Assembly (NCBI GenBank): GCA_015501055.1
Contig: JADNYV010000039.1
Coordinates: forward strand, 124,001 to 188,000
Direction: 5' to 3'
Length of the DNA stretch: 64,000 bases
Origin: Mucidula mucida
Taxonomy: Eukaryota; Basidiomycota; Agaricomycetes; Agaricales; Physalacriaceae
The notes below the pieces were generated by a model that saw only the letters and a list, made by a program, of their open reading frames with translations, ran no database searches and was not told the origin of the DNA. The first letter of the stretch is position 1. Each line of letters opens with the position of its first letter. The translations under genes and the position numbers were made by a program. This document shows, one piece after another, positions 1 to 11,524 of the stretch.

Positions 1-599
1 AGAGTCTCTAAGGTATATCCCTTCGGTTCCTGGTATATTGCAAAGGTTCGGAGGACAGTTGCGCGCGGAATTGCGTCGTAAAGCAACAACGGAATTGCGA
101 TTCACGAATGTTAGGCTACGGATGGCGCAGCCAAGCAAGACCAAGCACCTGAAGGATGTGGCACGCTCCTCGTTTCGAGTACTTCTCCTACTTGGTCACG
201 AACCATTCCTCCAATTGGCAAGCGCCTATCGGCTGAACACGGTATCTGCAGTTCCAGCTTGAACGGTTCTTCCTCCACTCTGCTCGTAGAAAATCGCGCT
301 CCGCAACTATCTACTGCGCGATTACCTCTTCGAAGCGAACTAGCTCCGTCGCACTGGTCAAACCGTAGTGAAACCCTGTCTTGGCACCGCTTCCAGCTCA
401 TTGAAACGCTGCACTTACTCAGCTGAGGCGCCTAACTCTGTCGGAACGATGGATGTATCGCCATGTACGCGTCAGGGTCCATGTTTCACAAGCGGATTCG
501 TACTCGGCAAATCCCACCTTGTTTCTTCTGGCTGCGCTACCCAATCACTGGCTGCGGCTTACGCACACTGCTAATAGCGTCGTAGGGAAGCCAGGATCA
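1..599. other. No gene recognised
   Basis: Only short open frames of low quality are present, with no recognisable domain and no convincing splice structure. The last part of this stretch is the upstream region of the peroxygenase gene that starts at 664. Confidence 0.5.
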
Positions 600-606
600 T
601 ATAAAA
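600..606 (+). promoter_or_regulatory. TATA box of short peroxygenase gene
   Basis: TATAAAA lies 58-64 bases upstream of the ATG at 664, followed by a pyrimidine-rich stretch, a usual layout for a strongly expressed fungal secreted-protein gene. Confidence 0.5.
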
Positions 607-663
607 GCAATCGTCGACGATCATGAAAAGTATCTACTTCTCTTCTACTTTTTCTTATTTGCC

Positions 664-1681
664 ATGGTTTTCGTTTCCTCTTTACTATTCCTTCTTTCCG
701 CCACTCTTGCCTTTGTCAAGCAAGCGTGTGCGTACCCAAGTGGTGATCATGTATTCGTTGCCCCCGGGCCGAACGATGCCAGAAGTCCTTGTCCTGGACT
801 GAACAGGTCAGTACGCATGGCCGAGAGATGTAGGTGCAAGTCTAACAAGCTTTTTAGTCTTGCCAACCACGGCTACCTTCCACGCGACGGGAAGAACATC
901 ACCATCCCAATCATGATGCAGGCAGCAAATGGTGAGGTTTTCGTATGGAAACGATCCATTGCTTGTTTCTCAACCTTGTCCTAGAGGGTTTCAACGTTCA
1001 ACCCGATGTCATCCTTCTCGCGGCCCGAGTCAGTCTCTTAACCTCGACGTATGCCTGGGATGCTTTCAGCCTGGAGGACATTAGACTGTTCGTGTGCATC
1101 TTGTTTCTCTTCATTCCCAGGCTGACCAGTATTCAAAGTCACGGTAATATCGAACACGATGCCTCCATTTCACGCATGGATGAAGCGCTCGGCAGCAACT
1201 GGGAGTTCAACGAGGATATTTATTCTGTTCTCGCCAACTCGAACCCGGGCTCGGATAATTACAATGCGTCGTCCGCCGGGGCCGTTCAGCACGAGCGCCT
1301 AATGCAGTCGTTGCGGGATAATAATGAGACGAGGAACACGCTCCACGAGATGACGATCCGCACGCGGGAAAGCGCTCTCTATCTCAGCGTCATGGGTAAT
1401 GCGACTACGGGAGAGGCTCCGAAGAAGTGGGTCCCGAAGTCTCCTGCCGTTGACACATCTGCTAATGTCGTTGTATCAGATTTGTAGATGTCTTCTTCAG
1501 GGAGGATCGTCTGCCAATTGAAGAGGGTTGGAAGAGGTCGACGGTCCCAATCACCTTTGACACCATCCATAATATTGAGCAGGTCATCTTCGAGACTTCG
1601 GATTGGGTTAGCAGTGAAGGACAATGTGCTTGGGTCAGGACCAGCCCCGGCGACGACCTATCTGTTGTTGGTCCTATATAA
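664..1681 (+). CDS. Short-type unspecific peroxygenase (heme-thiolate peroxidase)
   Basis: Secreted heme-thiolate enzyme of the chloroperoxidase/UPO family; members use H2O2 to insert oxygen into aromatic and aliphatic substrates. Exons read as 664-806, 858-931, 985-1087, 1139-1426 and 1480-1681; the four introns are 51-53 bp with GT-AG ends and all phases fit, giving 269 residues, the length of the short UPO group. The first about 23 residues form a signal peptide. Cys43 in SPCPGLN is the expected heme-iron ligand, followed by LANHGYLPRDG; Glu112-His113-Asp114 is the EHD motif of short UPOs, and FFREDRLP-EEGW follows near the C terminus. Several Asn-X-Ser/Thr sites fit secretion. It opens a cluster with a GMC oxidase and a second UPO. 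Family call is firm; substrate is unknown. Confidence 0.93.
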
Positions 1682-1805
1682 TTGCTTCGGCAGCGCGGAC
1701 TTCTCTACAATACCACTTGGGACTATTTCATTTCACAGTTTAGCTAAACCCCTTTTTCTACATATTTTCCTTTTCAAAGAGCTAAACTAAATTGGACAAT
1801 CTCTT

Positions 1806-2675
1806 TCATGCATAGTCGCTGTGAAGCCAACTTTCGCGAAACTCCACGACCCATCTTTCCTTCTTGACCACTTGTCCTATAACCTCCGTTCGCCATGGCG
1901 TGTCTGTCGCCTTCTTGAACTCTGGAGTCTTGAAGGCCTTCTCATCCGCCCATTCATGCAACGCTAGATACGTCGGAGCGTCATGCTCTGGTGAGCTTGT
2001 CTCGGCCAAGATATATCGATTGGAGGAAATCCAAAACGGAACCGCGCTCAATAGAGGTACGTGCTCTTCTGCGTACCAAGAGTTGAAGCTTTTCTCCGAG
2101 GATGGAGAGGGCGTCATCGCATTAATGACAAGTCGATGCCCAATCATCTTGGCTGATGGTGTGCACAGTTCATAGGACTGGTACGGATCATAAAGGCGGG
2201 CTTTGAGGCGTAAAGCATTCAATATTGACGATTCCGCGAGGGAACCTGAGAGGCGAGAAAGCTCCAAAACTCGCATCACTGGGGCTATAGAGACTCCCAA
2301 TAGCGTGCCATCCGTGCTAGAACCAACGCTTAGGTAGAAGCGCGATTCAGATATCCCAAGCGAAATGTAGATCCGGGCGATCTCTGTAGGAGGATAGTGA
2401 GAATTCGGATAGTCGACTGGGCATGAGGTATATTTACCGATTCGTTCTTCAGATGTGAGCCCTTCGTCTCGTCGTATGCGATCTTTAGTCTCGATAAGGA
2501 CCAAAAGCAACTTGAGGGGCATTGGGCAAGATACGTTGTACAGTCGGGCCGCCACGTCCGTTCCCTCACGTGGCTGTGTTGACCTAAATTTTGACCACCC
2601 TTGCGCTGTCGTCGTATCGATCATTGAATGTCTGTCATTCGTGCACAAGTACCCGCACATCCCATTCGAGAGCAA
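1806..2675 (-). CDS. EthD-like dimeric alpha-beta barrel protein, N-terminal half uncertain
   Basis: The C-terminal about 110 residues read like the EthD/stress-responsive A/B barrel family common in basidiomycetes: a FNSWYAEEHVPLL segment, then YLALHEW and a closing beta segment. A single frame is open over 289 codons, but its first half does not match the usual N-terminal barrel repeat well. Residues resembling that repeat (GYLN, WHAIGSLY) fall in other frames, so either an intron is hidden here or the first half is damaged. The start codon is therefore undecided; an internal Met at MPLKLLLVLIE is an alternative. It lies tail-to-tail with the peroxygenase upstream. EthD-like proteins are often found beside oxidative enzymes; its role here is unknown. 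Confidence 0.5.
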   Translation of the reverse strand: MLSNGMCGYLCTNDRHSMIDTTTAQGWSKFRSTQPREGTDVAARLYNVSCPMPLKLLLVLIETKDRIRRDEGLTSEERIGKYTSCPVDYPNSHYPPTEIARIYISLGISESRFYLSVGSSTDGTLLGVSIAPVMRVLELSRLSGSLAESSILNALRLKARLYDPYQSYELCTPSAKMIGHRLVINAMTPSPSSEKSFNSWYAEEHVPLLSAVPFWISSNRYILAETSSPEHDAPTYLALHEWADEKAFKTPEFKKATDTPWRTEVIGQVVKKERWVVEFRESWLHSDYA

Positions 2676-2942
2676 AAGCGTAGTCTCGCCGTTCGACGCC
2701 CGCCCGACGGTCAGTCAAGTAGAGTCAAGTGCTACCCTCACGATCCGACTTCTATCAGCAGGCTTGGTCTCGTTCAACTCCTGCTCCATTTTCCTTCCTT
2801 TCTTCTATTGAATCATATCTGATGGTGTACCTAATAAGCATCTTGATGCGACTCAAGGCGTTCCTGTACCAAGGCTCGCAGCCAGAGGTCGGATAAAAGG
2901 ACTTTGGCTCAGTACGCCGTATATCCGTGTCGTGTTTTCCAT

Positions 2943-3500
2943 CTAGGGCGGCGCCTTGACCCAAGATTTCTTAGCATCAATGTACTTGTTCGACCATGAG
3001 ACATATTTTGCCTTCAATGATATTGATATGAAAGAGCCAGTAGAAGTCATGCAGCAGGAAGGAGAGGTGCTAGCGACCACCCAGAGGTGCATGTCTGAAG
3101 GCGCTCCGGTGGTTATCCTCCCCCCGCTCGCCGCAGATTTGTTCGCCCGTTGATGAATAGGTTCAGCCCGACGGTCGTCGGTGAGAAGAGTTTCCTTTTG
3201 AAGACATGTCTTTTTACCCCCATGTGCGGCCATTGGAACCGTCAAGACTGCGGCAACAGGACGAATTGAAGTTCCAGTAAGCTTGCACGTGTATCTCAAT
3301 CGCTGGTTTCGAAGTCCCAAATTGTTCAATTGCTTCATGTAACCCGCACAGGGGTACACGAAGGAAAGAGAACTTCGTGTGACTCCCTATGTCCAAGTTT
3401 CCGCTTTACCGCGTCGAGATTCTACAACAAGTCAAATCGTAATTACGAGCTTTATGTGGGTTCTTGTATGCTACTTATTCCCTCCTGACCGCCTTTTTTT
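2943..3500. other. No confident gene between EthD-like gene and GMC oxidase
   Basis: Open frames exist on both strands (a 65-codon frame at 2956-3153 on plus, a 138-codon frame on minus). Neither has a recognisable domain, signal peptide or splice partners. I see nothing that can be supported. Confidence 0.4.
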
Positions 3501-3706
3501 TCCAGCATGAACTGTGACTTGTCGTGTACTCCCTCACTTTATAGTCCACTCACTCCACCTGTCCCTGCTCGTGACGTTACTCCCGACGGCCCCAATAGGT
3601 CATCATCAGAATTCTCGGCTCAGGCTGAAGAAGCCTGTGAGCATGCTCATCACATTCATTCGGACCCCAACTCGCCGATACGTAACGTCGAACTCTGACG
3701 CGTCCA

Positions 3707-3713
3707 TATAAAG
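3707..3713 (+). promoter_or_regulatory. TATA box of GMC oxidoreductase gene
   Basis: TATAAAG lies 42-48 bases upstream of the ATG at 3755. Confidence 0.5.
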
Positions 3714-3754
3714 AGTACATTGGCTCCGGCGTTGTTGCCAATCCCCCACGAACC

Positions 3755-6006
3755 ATGCACCGCTCCAACGCAATTGCGTTATGCCTTGCGGGCTTCGTAG
3801 CCCCCACTCTTGGGGTGGTGTACACTAACATTGCCGATATCAAAGGCTTGGATGCCTACGACTTCGTGATTGTTGGAGGTAAGCTCATCTGCGTTCTGCC
3901 TTCCTCACCTTGCTAACGACGTTCATGCGTAGCGGGACCAGGTGGTAGCACCGTCGCCAATCGCCTGACGGAGGATGCGTCGAATAGTGTGTTGCTCGTC
4001 GAAGCAGGAGGAGCGTGAGTCGCTTCATTATATCTGCATGCTCCTCCTTAATGTCTATATAGCAATGACGGAGATATCACGGTCGACGTGCCACTTCTTT
4101 GTACGCGGCTAACACCCAACACGCCGTATGATTGGAATTATACGACGATTCCTCAAGCGGGCCTCAACAACCGTGTCGTTCCATTCCCTACAGGATTTGG
4201 ACTTGGGGGCTCGACGTCCGTTAGTACGTACAGTCCATATGTAGCGCGCCAGCCTTTTTTTAAGCACTCTTCCTCTAGACTGCCTCGTATACACTCGCGG
4301 ATCATCAGCTGACATTGACACATGGGCTGAAATGACTGGTGACGAAGGGTGGTCATGGGCCAATATGCTACCGTACTTCATGAAGGTAAGATCTTGTGCC
4401 ATTCTTACCGTCGTCTTCCTTCACTAAGCACACCACAGAGCGAGAAATTTAACCTTCCTCGGGATGGTCACGACCCCACAGGCCAATATCTGCCCGAGTT
4501 TCACGGTACCGAGGGTGTTATCGGTGTCAGCCTCCCAGGCTTCTCGCGCGCCATTGATGATAGAATCATGAACACGACCTCAGAGCTCGCAGAGTTTCCT
4601 TATGCTATCGATATGAATTCCGGAGAGCAGCTTGGTGTTGGTGAGCTCTGAGATTTGAGAATTATGCGTTCGTATTGAATTCAAACACGCATATTTAGGC
4701 TGGGTTCAAGCATTGGTCGATACTGGAGCACGTTCGAGTGCTAAGGCTCACCTCACTGGTCCGGCTGCTGCTCGCTCTAATCTCGATATCCTGCTACACA
4801 CGAAGGTGGCTCGCGTTGTTCAGACCGGTGCAACAGAAGATGGCGTTCTATCCTTCCGTGGTGTTGAAGTCTTAGATACTACCGATGGTCTGTCTACTTT
4901 TTAGAAATCGGCTGGTTGCTGATAGTTCCCAGGTTCGTTTAAAACCCTTCAGGCGAAGAAGGAGGTCATTCTCTCTGCGGGTTCCGTCAACACCCCCAAC
5001 ATCCTCATGCACTCGGGCATCGGCGAGTCTGCCCTTTTGTCGTCTTTGGGTATCGACGTGCTTGTCGACCTCCCGTCTGTCGGCAAGAACCTCACCGATC
5101 ATGTCGGTGTATCCTCGACGTTCATTGTCAACTCCACCAAAACTTGGGATACCATCATCCGCAATGAGACCTTGTTAAATGGATGGCTCGAGGAATGGCA
5201 GGAGTCGAGGACAGGCATACTGGTGGACACTTCCGAAAATCATGCTGCGTGGTTGCGCCTCCCAGATAACGCGACTATCTGGGAAACACATGCAGACCCG
5301 TCTTCCGGTAACCTTACGGCTCATTATGAGTTTCTCTTCCAAGTAAGATTGCTTCTTGTTGCTCAATTGAGGTCACTGACAGTCTGTCAGAACGGCTTGA
5401 ACAGTGTGACAGAATCCGGGAACTATCTTAATCTTCCCACTGCCTGTGTCTCCCCGACCTCGCGTGAGTACCATCTATCTATGTTGTACATCTGGCTTTT
5501 CTCAAGAGTGCTTAGGTGGCTTTGTTTCAATCAACTCAAGCGACCCGTTCGCTATCCCTCTTGTCAGCCCCAACCTCCTCAATGAGGAAATCGACCTGCT
5601 CATCGTCAGGGAGGCAATCAAGAGCGCACGTCGATTCATGGCCGCTCCAGCATGGGACGGCTATGTCCTCGGTTCCTTAAACAACAACGCTACCACTGAT
5701 GAGGAGATTGACGAGTTCGTTCGGAACAATGCTGTTTCCTTCTTCCACCCCGTCTCGACGTCGAGCATGTCTCCCAAGGGCGCTCAATATGGCGTTGTTG
5801 ATCCAGACCTGTTAGTTAAGGGTGTAGAGGGTTTGAGGATCGTGGACGCGTCTGTCATTGTACGTGTTCTTCTACATCTGGGTTTGAAATGGCGGTTGAC
5901 AGTTTTTTTACAGCCCAGGCTTCCTGCTGCTCATACTTCAGGCCCAGTGTATGCCATGGCGGAAAGGGCGGCGGATATCATCAAGGCTGCGTACGCTGCC
6001 TCATAA
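3755..6006 (+). CDS. GMC oxidoreductase, aryl-alcohol oxidase type
   Basis: FAD-dependent secreted alcohol oxidase of the GMC family (AA3); members oxidise aryl or other alcohols and release H2O2. Ten exons fit in phase: 3755-3878, 3933-4014, 4063-4223, 4279-4385, 4439-4640, 4699-4887, 4933-5342, 5391-5463, 5516-5859 and 5914-6006, giving 594 residues, the usual family length. A short signal peptide precedes the dinucleotide-binding motif [14 protein letters not shown] and an LLVEAGG strand; then come GSTSVNCLVYTRG and the flap region TGDEGWSW. Both catalytic residues are present: His527 in FHPVSTSSM and His571 in [10 protein letters not shown], 44 residues apart as in aryl-alcohol oxidase. 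It lies between two peroxygenase genes, so its H2O2 could feed them. Substrate not predictable from this sequence. Confidence 0.93.
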
Positions 6007-6523
6007 AACTTTTGTAGACTCAATGTCACGCACTATATGAACAAACCGAGATGTTGAATGCAGTTGGACTAAACTTGGGAGCATTTTCTCATCCAAAATT
6101 GGAACGATTGAACACGAAAACGTTCTCACGGTTGTTCGGCGATTTATACGCGCGCGGTCATATTGCCATGCATCTGCTGCGTCTCTGGACAAGTTTACTC
6201 TCGAGACTTTTAGTACTTACATGCTAGCGCCAGGCAATCACACATCTGCAACGACCCAAGTTCAGGTTAGGGACTCGGAGATCTTCGAGGTAAGAGGTTC
6301 AATTTTGCGAATCTAGCAATCTAGGTACAAGGAAGCTCTAGTCAGCGCCAGGGTATATTCCGAACACACTGCTGTCCCATTTCGTCAGTTCAGGGCATCC
6401 CAGACCCGCGAAATGCGAAGTAACATATTGCGAAACCATAGTGTCCGACACGCTACCTTTGGCGAAATCAGGAGTTACCGACATGGCTGCTTGCTGACTG
6501 TAGAAGTATGAGTACGACTCGGA

Positions 6524-7925
6524 CTATGAATCTCTTGATACACACATGAAGCACGACAAGTTATTGCCTTCCAGAAGGCTTTCTGCGTTGAAAACGCCTC
6601 CAGTAAAATCCCCAAGACTGATGGGTGTGAAGCTATCAACGGTACCCGTCTGTAGTCAGGTATTAGTACGACATTGACGACCAATGATACCCGAGACAAA
6701 GACTCACATTACCACCAACAGCGATATACTTTCGATTCTCCAACAGCAGCTTGCTGAGGGAAACCTGGAATTCGGGAATACCGTAAGGAGTGGGACGTCG
6801 GTACCACTTGTCGGGAATGCGCTCTTGGCCACGGAGGGGTCTCAAATCGTCGCTGTATTCACCCTTCGTCGGCTTCCGTGAACGAGAAAGTAGAACCCCA
6901 TACCTTACGCCGAAGAAGCTTCTGAGAATATTTCCATTCAGCACAGAACCGTTCTCGGTGTGATTGCTGAAGAGCTCCGGGATGAAAAAGTATGCGGCTT
7001 GGGAAACAAAGATACCTAATAGTTCCTTGGTATATAGATTTTTGAAGCTAAGCAGGGAACTTAACCTACCAGTGAACGGCGAGTAAAAGAAATATGGATT
7101 GTTCTGAACGGAATGGTTGAATCGCAAGCTGCGGAACTTCTTCAACAGGTTGATGTCGTAGTTGGTGTGTTCTAAAAGGTAGCACAACGGTCAACAAGCA
7201 ATTTAAACGCCAAATGCAACTGTACCAGGATCGAGATTATACATTTGGAGGAATAGGGTCATGTCCAGAGTTGTGGCGTCGCCATTGTTCAGATACGCAT
7301 CGGCTCGCGTGGGTGAAGAATCGCTTTCGGCCTTGTTATGACTACCGCTGAGACCTTTGGGCGGTCCGAAAACCCCTGGAACGATGCCTTCCGAGTATGG
7401 TGGACCCCCAATTGACCACATGAGGGAGGAAGGATCACCGGCAACGAAGAGAGCAGAGAAGGAGAGGAGACCGCCCAGATCGATACCCATGTTGAAGACC
7501 TGATTTGTAGCATCGATAGCTTCGGTCAAGGTCGTCAAGCCAGATCGGTCTATGTACTGGATGCCGCTGAGTTCCAAAGACACGCAAATACGCGAAGGGA
7601 TATATAATGTACGCACACCGTGATTGGCGAGGGCGTTCAAGCCTGTAGACACGTCAGAGGTACGCGTAGTGGTGAGATACTGTAACTCACCAGGGCATGG
7701 TCCACGTAGATCGCCTTTCTCAGGCGGGCGGTAGGCATGCTCGCCATTGACGTCGATGAGTTGACTAGGGTCAAAGGCGTTACCGCGCTTCTCAGTATCG
7801 TTGTTTCTGCGATGGTCGAAAGGACGCGCTCCTCGATGTCGGTGAGCCGCTCCGTGCGTGTCAAAGGCGAAAACAGAGGGAAAGTAGACATAAATGAGAG
7901 GTACGAGAATGACTGGAAGTCTCAT
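6524..7925 (-). CDS. Long-type unspecific peroxygenase
   Basis: Second heme-thiolate peroxygenase of the window, of the long UPO group. Seven exons on the minus strand fit in phase: 7691-7925, 7617-7642, 7226-7556, 7070-7171, 6904-7015, 6708-6852 and 6524-6649, giving 358 residues. The signal peptide ends near residue 20, followed by a polar propeptide-like stretch. Cys77 in RGPCPGLNALANHGY is the heme ligand. The metal/acid-base region reads Glu164-Ser165-Asp166 with SPTR after it, where many long UPOs have Glu-Gly-Asp; Arg170 is kept. RIPDKWYRRP and the tail GTVDSFTPISLGDFTGG are typical. The second exon is only 26 nt. The ATG at 7925 was chosen for the hydrophobic leader; an upstream in-frame ATG lacks one. 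Faces away from the GMC gene. The exact C terminus is less certain. Confidence 0.9.
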
Positions 7926-8063
7926 GGTGGGCAAAGGATAAGAGTGCGATCTTGAAAGTGAACCGGCGGGAAAAGTGCTTTTATGTACCCCTGTGCAGTA
8001 GGAAAATCCACTGGGGGCAAATCGGGTGGTAAGCCATGATGTTTCCGCTGAATCTTTTCTCAT

Positions 8064-8708
8064 CTATAGGCCGAAGTATCCATTAGCTTGTAGTATAGCA
8101 TATCCACGGTCCAGGAACTTTGGCTGAACAGAATCTTGGTTCACAAAAAGAAGCAAATGATTGATATCGTCCGAACAAGCGATTAGACCAAAGTCAAAGG
8201 TGTGCGACTAAAAATCAGATCAAGAAATCTTCAGAACATCGAGTCAAGTTCAGAGGCTCGAGATGATGGTGGTTCTGTAACAAAACGATGCAGACGCCAC
8301 GGAGCGTTCCTGCAGCACGTGATAGATCATGTCCTGCCACCGTGCCACGCCACTACCCGTTCGTTCGCGACCTCAACTCATTCCCATACTAGTCAGCAGT
8401 GTTGCATCGAGTCTAACAGCCGTCTGAGTCGGGTCCCAGTGTGTTTCAACAAAGAAGTAGATTCAAGTTGTAACTACGCGTCGGAGGAAAAATCGGGGCA
8501 TGAAACGAAGGAGACTGCTGGTGCTGTTACGATTTAAAGAGGACGCCACATGTAATGCGTCGGTTAAGAAGTCTGCTACTTAAGTTTACATTGTTTAAGT
8601 ATGAATAACGGTAGAATGTCATCGAAGATAGCCACTGGTATAATAAGTAGACAGCAAAGTCAGTTACATATAATAACAGAGGTCCGACTTGAATAAATCG
8701 TTCGTCCA
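8064..8708. other. Intergenic, nothing recognised
   Basis: Short frames without domains. The left side is the promoter of the long peroxygenase (a CATAAAAG element near 7979-7986 on the minus strand); the right side is the 3' region of the GH5 gene. Confidence 0.5.
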
Positions 8709-11153
8709 TTACGAAGACGGTCCTGTACACGGTGCTGTTGGAGTAACGGTAAAAATCCCATTGTACTCATCCGGGTACGTGCATCCTTTTACAGCGGTAA
8801 CTCCTCCTGCAATATCCTCATCGTCGAACCAACCATCGACTCCAAAGCTGGTGGCAGACGCTCCTGCAGTCAAGGTGGCGATAGTTCCAGTGCTCGTATA
8901 CGTCGGCAATAACGTCATGGGCACAACAATATTGGACAACGTCGGTGGCGGCCACACGAATTGGTCGCGCGAAGTAGCCGCTATAGAATCGGTCGTCACA
9001 CCGCCCGTCTGCCACACTTCGTACGTGCCATTGAATGGATCCCCCACCGTACCCAGTTTAGCGCATTTCCCTTCCACCTGCCTCGGGTCCTTCGGGAGCC
9101 AACCGTTTCTCAATCCCAATTGATAAGACCACAACGGTGTCTCGATCTCTCCGGATACCGCCGAGGGCCCAATCTTCCAAGTCCAGAAGAACCAATGTGT
9201 GAAAGCATTCATGCTAGCCATAGCAAAGTTCTGGATCCCTTCCTTCATCGACTGATTATAGTTACGATAATCATCGTAAAGGGGACATTGAGGATTCGAG
9301 GAGGTCACATTAACACCGTGAAGGAAAAGCCCACAATCATTAGGAGATGCAGCGAATTCCCCAGAAATGGTGACGCCAAAATTCTTCTGACTGTAAACGC
9401 AACGTCAGCCCATAGGGTTTCGAAAGATATCAACACTACCTGTCGTTGGTGCTGGGACCCCAAGAATCACAAGCGCGTTTGGGCCATATACCGCCGGGTA
9501 GCCCATCGTCAGCCTCCGTGGCGATTGGATCCTCAAATATACCTCCGAATGAAAAATAAGGATGTTGGTCCATCATGATGCGGTCAGAACCTTGCAAGAA
9601 GCCGTTCCATGCCGCCAGTCCCAGGAAAGCCTCATGTATAGCAATATACTGAAGACATCTCTTCAGGCATACTATAGCTGACATGTAGAAAGAGACAGCT
9701 CACTGGACCATTGCCCTCCCCAAAGCCAGTGATGTTACGAATCAAATCGTGAGCTTCCAGATAGAAACTCGTGATTTCGTCCATCCCGATGATGCCAACA
9801 AGCGCCTCATTGACGATCCCGAAGACGGGGACAAGATTTCGATATTCGGGCTGGGAGATGAATTCGGTAAGGACTCGAATGTAGTGCAAGGTTCTCTGGG
9901 CGTTGGCTAATCCCATATTTCCGTTCAAGAAATTCACCGGAGAAAGTCTACGCCGACCATGTCAGTACAAGGGCAAAGTCATGGAAAATGTCAATGGAGC
10001 GACTGACCTTCCCGAATGATTGTATCCTGCCCAACGAGTTCCAATAAGACGGATGTCCTGCTCGAATGTATAGATACGTACCATTCTGCGATCCCGGCAC
10101 GGCGTGAAGATCTAAACAGACGCGAAGCCCATACTTGCGCGCCCAGCCCAGAACTTTCAACATGTACCTGACAACGGTTTCAATCTTCGCGACTTCCAAT
10201 CCAATCCTACGAAGCCACTCACGTCCACGACACCTTCTCAAGAAACGGCTCGTCGTCCCATGTCTCGATGGCCCAGAATGCAATCGGTATCCGAAGCCAG
10301 TTCAATCCGGCGCCTGTAAAACAATCAGTATAGACTGCTATCTCGACATCACAAGACATACCGGCTATCTCAGCAATGTCCTGTTCAGTCTAAATGTATC
10401 ATCAGAAAGGAATTGACGTCAGGAATGAATCACCAAATGGTAGACATACGATGAACGTCTTGTAATGATCCTCTAATTGATTTATCCCACCAGAGGCCTC
10501 GTCTGCACGCATAGCCGTGCTCAAAGAATACTCGTCTACTGCCGTGGGGTATCTCTGGAAGATGTCTGGCGTGATGAACGGCTCGAGAACGAACAGTCCG
10601 CCGAGGTTCACGCCGTAAGCGCGGTCTTTACTCCAGTCCCAAGTCGTATTAAGTGGTGGCGTCCACGAATTGGGCTGAGCGGCGTAAGTGTAAGGATCGG
10701 AAGCATCATCCACCCCTGCTCGCCAAGTCAGCGCAACATAAACAAGCCATTCAAGGCTCTCACAGAATCCACCAAACTCGTTGATATACGTGAACTCGGT
10801 TCCGTTTTCCAGTGTGATAACAGTTCCATTTCCACCAGTCTAATGCGCGTCGGTATCAGCAAAAGCATGTTATATGAAAGAGCATGTTGCACCTTAAGCG
10901 ATGATCCTTGGCTACTGCCGGAACCCGAGTTTGCACCGTGGTCCTTATGGGCCTTGATAACGGTGAAATAGACCGGGAGGATGACTGCAAGAACAACGAG
11001 CACGAGAGTAAAGAGTGAAAGTAGCACAACCCAGACGCGTCTACGATACCACGGAAGTACATGCGCGTCCGTCGCCTCATTCACCCTCTCTTTCGTTCTA
11101 GGCGTCTTGAGTAGGACTTGAGAGCCTGTCGTCGAGGATCGGAGGCTCTCCAT
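8709..11153 (-). CDS. GH5 glucan 1,3-beta-glucosidase, type II membrane protein
   Basis: Exo-beta-1,3-glucanase of glycoside hydrolase family 5 (ExgD-like) that trims beta-1,3-glucan in the cell wall. The start at 11153 gives a short basic cytosolic head, then one transmembrane helix (about residues 38-63, VVLLSLFTLVLVVLAVILPV) and a Ser/Gly linker, so the catalytic part faces outward. The catalytic barrel is recognisable from YGVNLGGLFVLEPFITP, GLNWLRIPIAFWAIE, VCLDLHAVPGSQNG, the acid/base Glu in FGIVNEAL and the nucleophile Glu in VTISGEFAA, followed by FFWTWKIG. The coding sequence is split by several short introns (for example near 10300-10420 and 9940-10010), which I did not place one by one. 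The C terminus is rich in Thr/Ser. Family and topology are clear; exact exon borders are not all resolved. Confidence 0.88.
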
Positions 11154-11524
11154 GTCGCGGGAGGGAGAAATAGAACGAACACGACTTCACACGTCTGTGT
11201 ACCTCAATGGTAGGAGTGGGAATGCAGAGTTAAAACATAGCAATGCAATGTCATAGATAACAGCGAAATCCGATGGCAGGACCTCGGCAAGGGCCAAGTA
11301 AGCATTTGTTCAATGACGTACCGCGTCGAAAGAACTTTATGACAAGCGAAAACAGACAGTGACAACCGAAAGCGCCTTGCACGCAGAAATCTCGGTTTCA
11401 AATCCTTCAAAAAAGATACATAAGTACATAAGGCTTACAACAAGATGAGTGTACAAGTCCATAAATACACACACCAATGATACAGGAGCGTTTTATTTCA
11501 AGATGATCATCATGTCTGCCCGGT

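Noticed and set aside
2956..3153. 65-codon frame between the EthD-like and GMC genes as a small gene
   Set aside because: No recognisable family, signal peptide or splice structure, and an overlapping longer frame on the other strand is equally unsupported.
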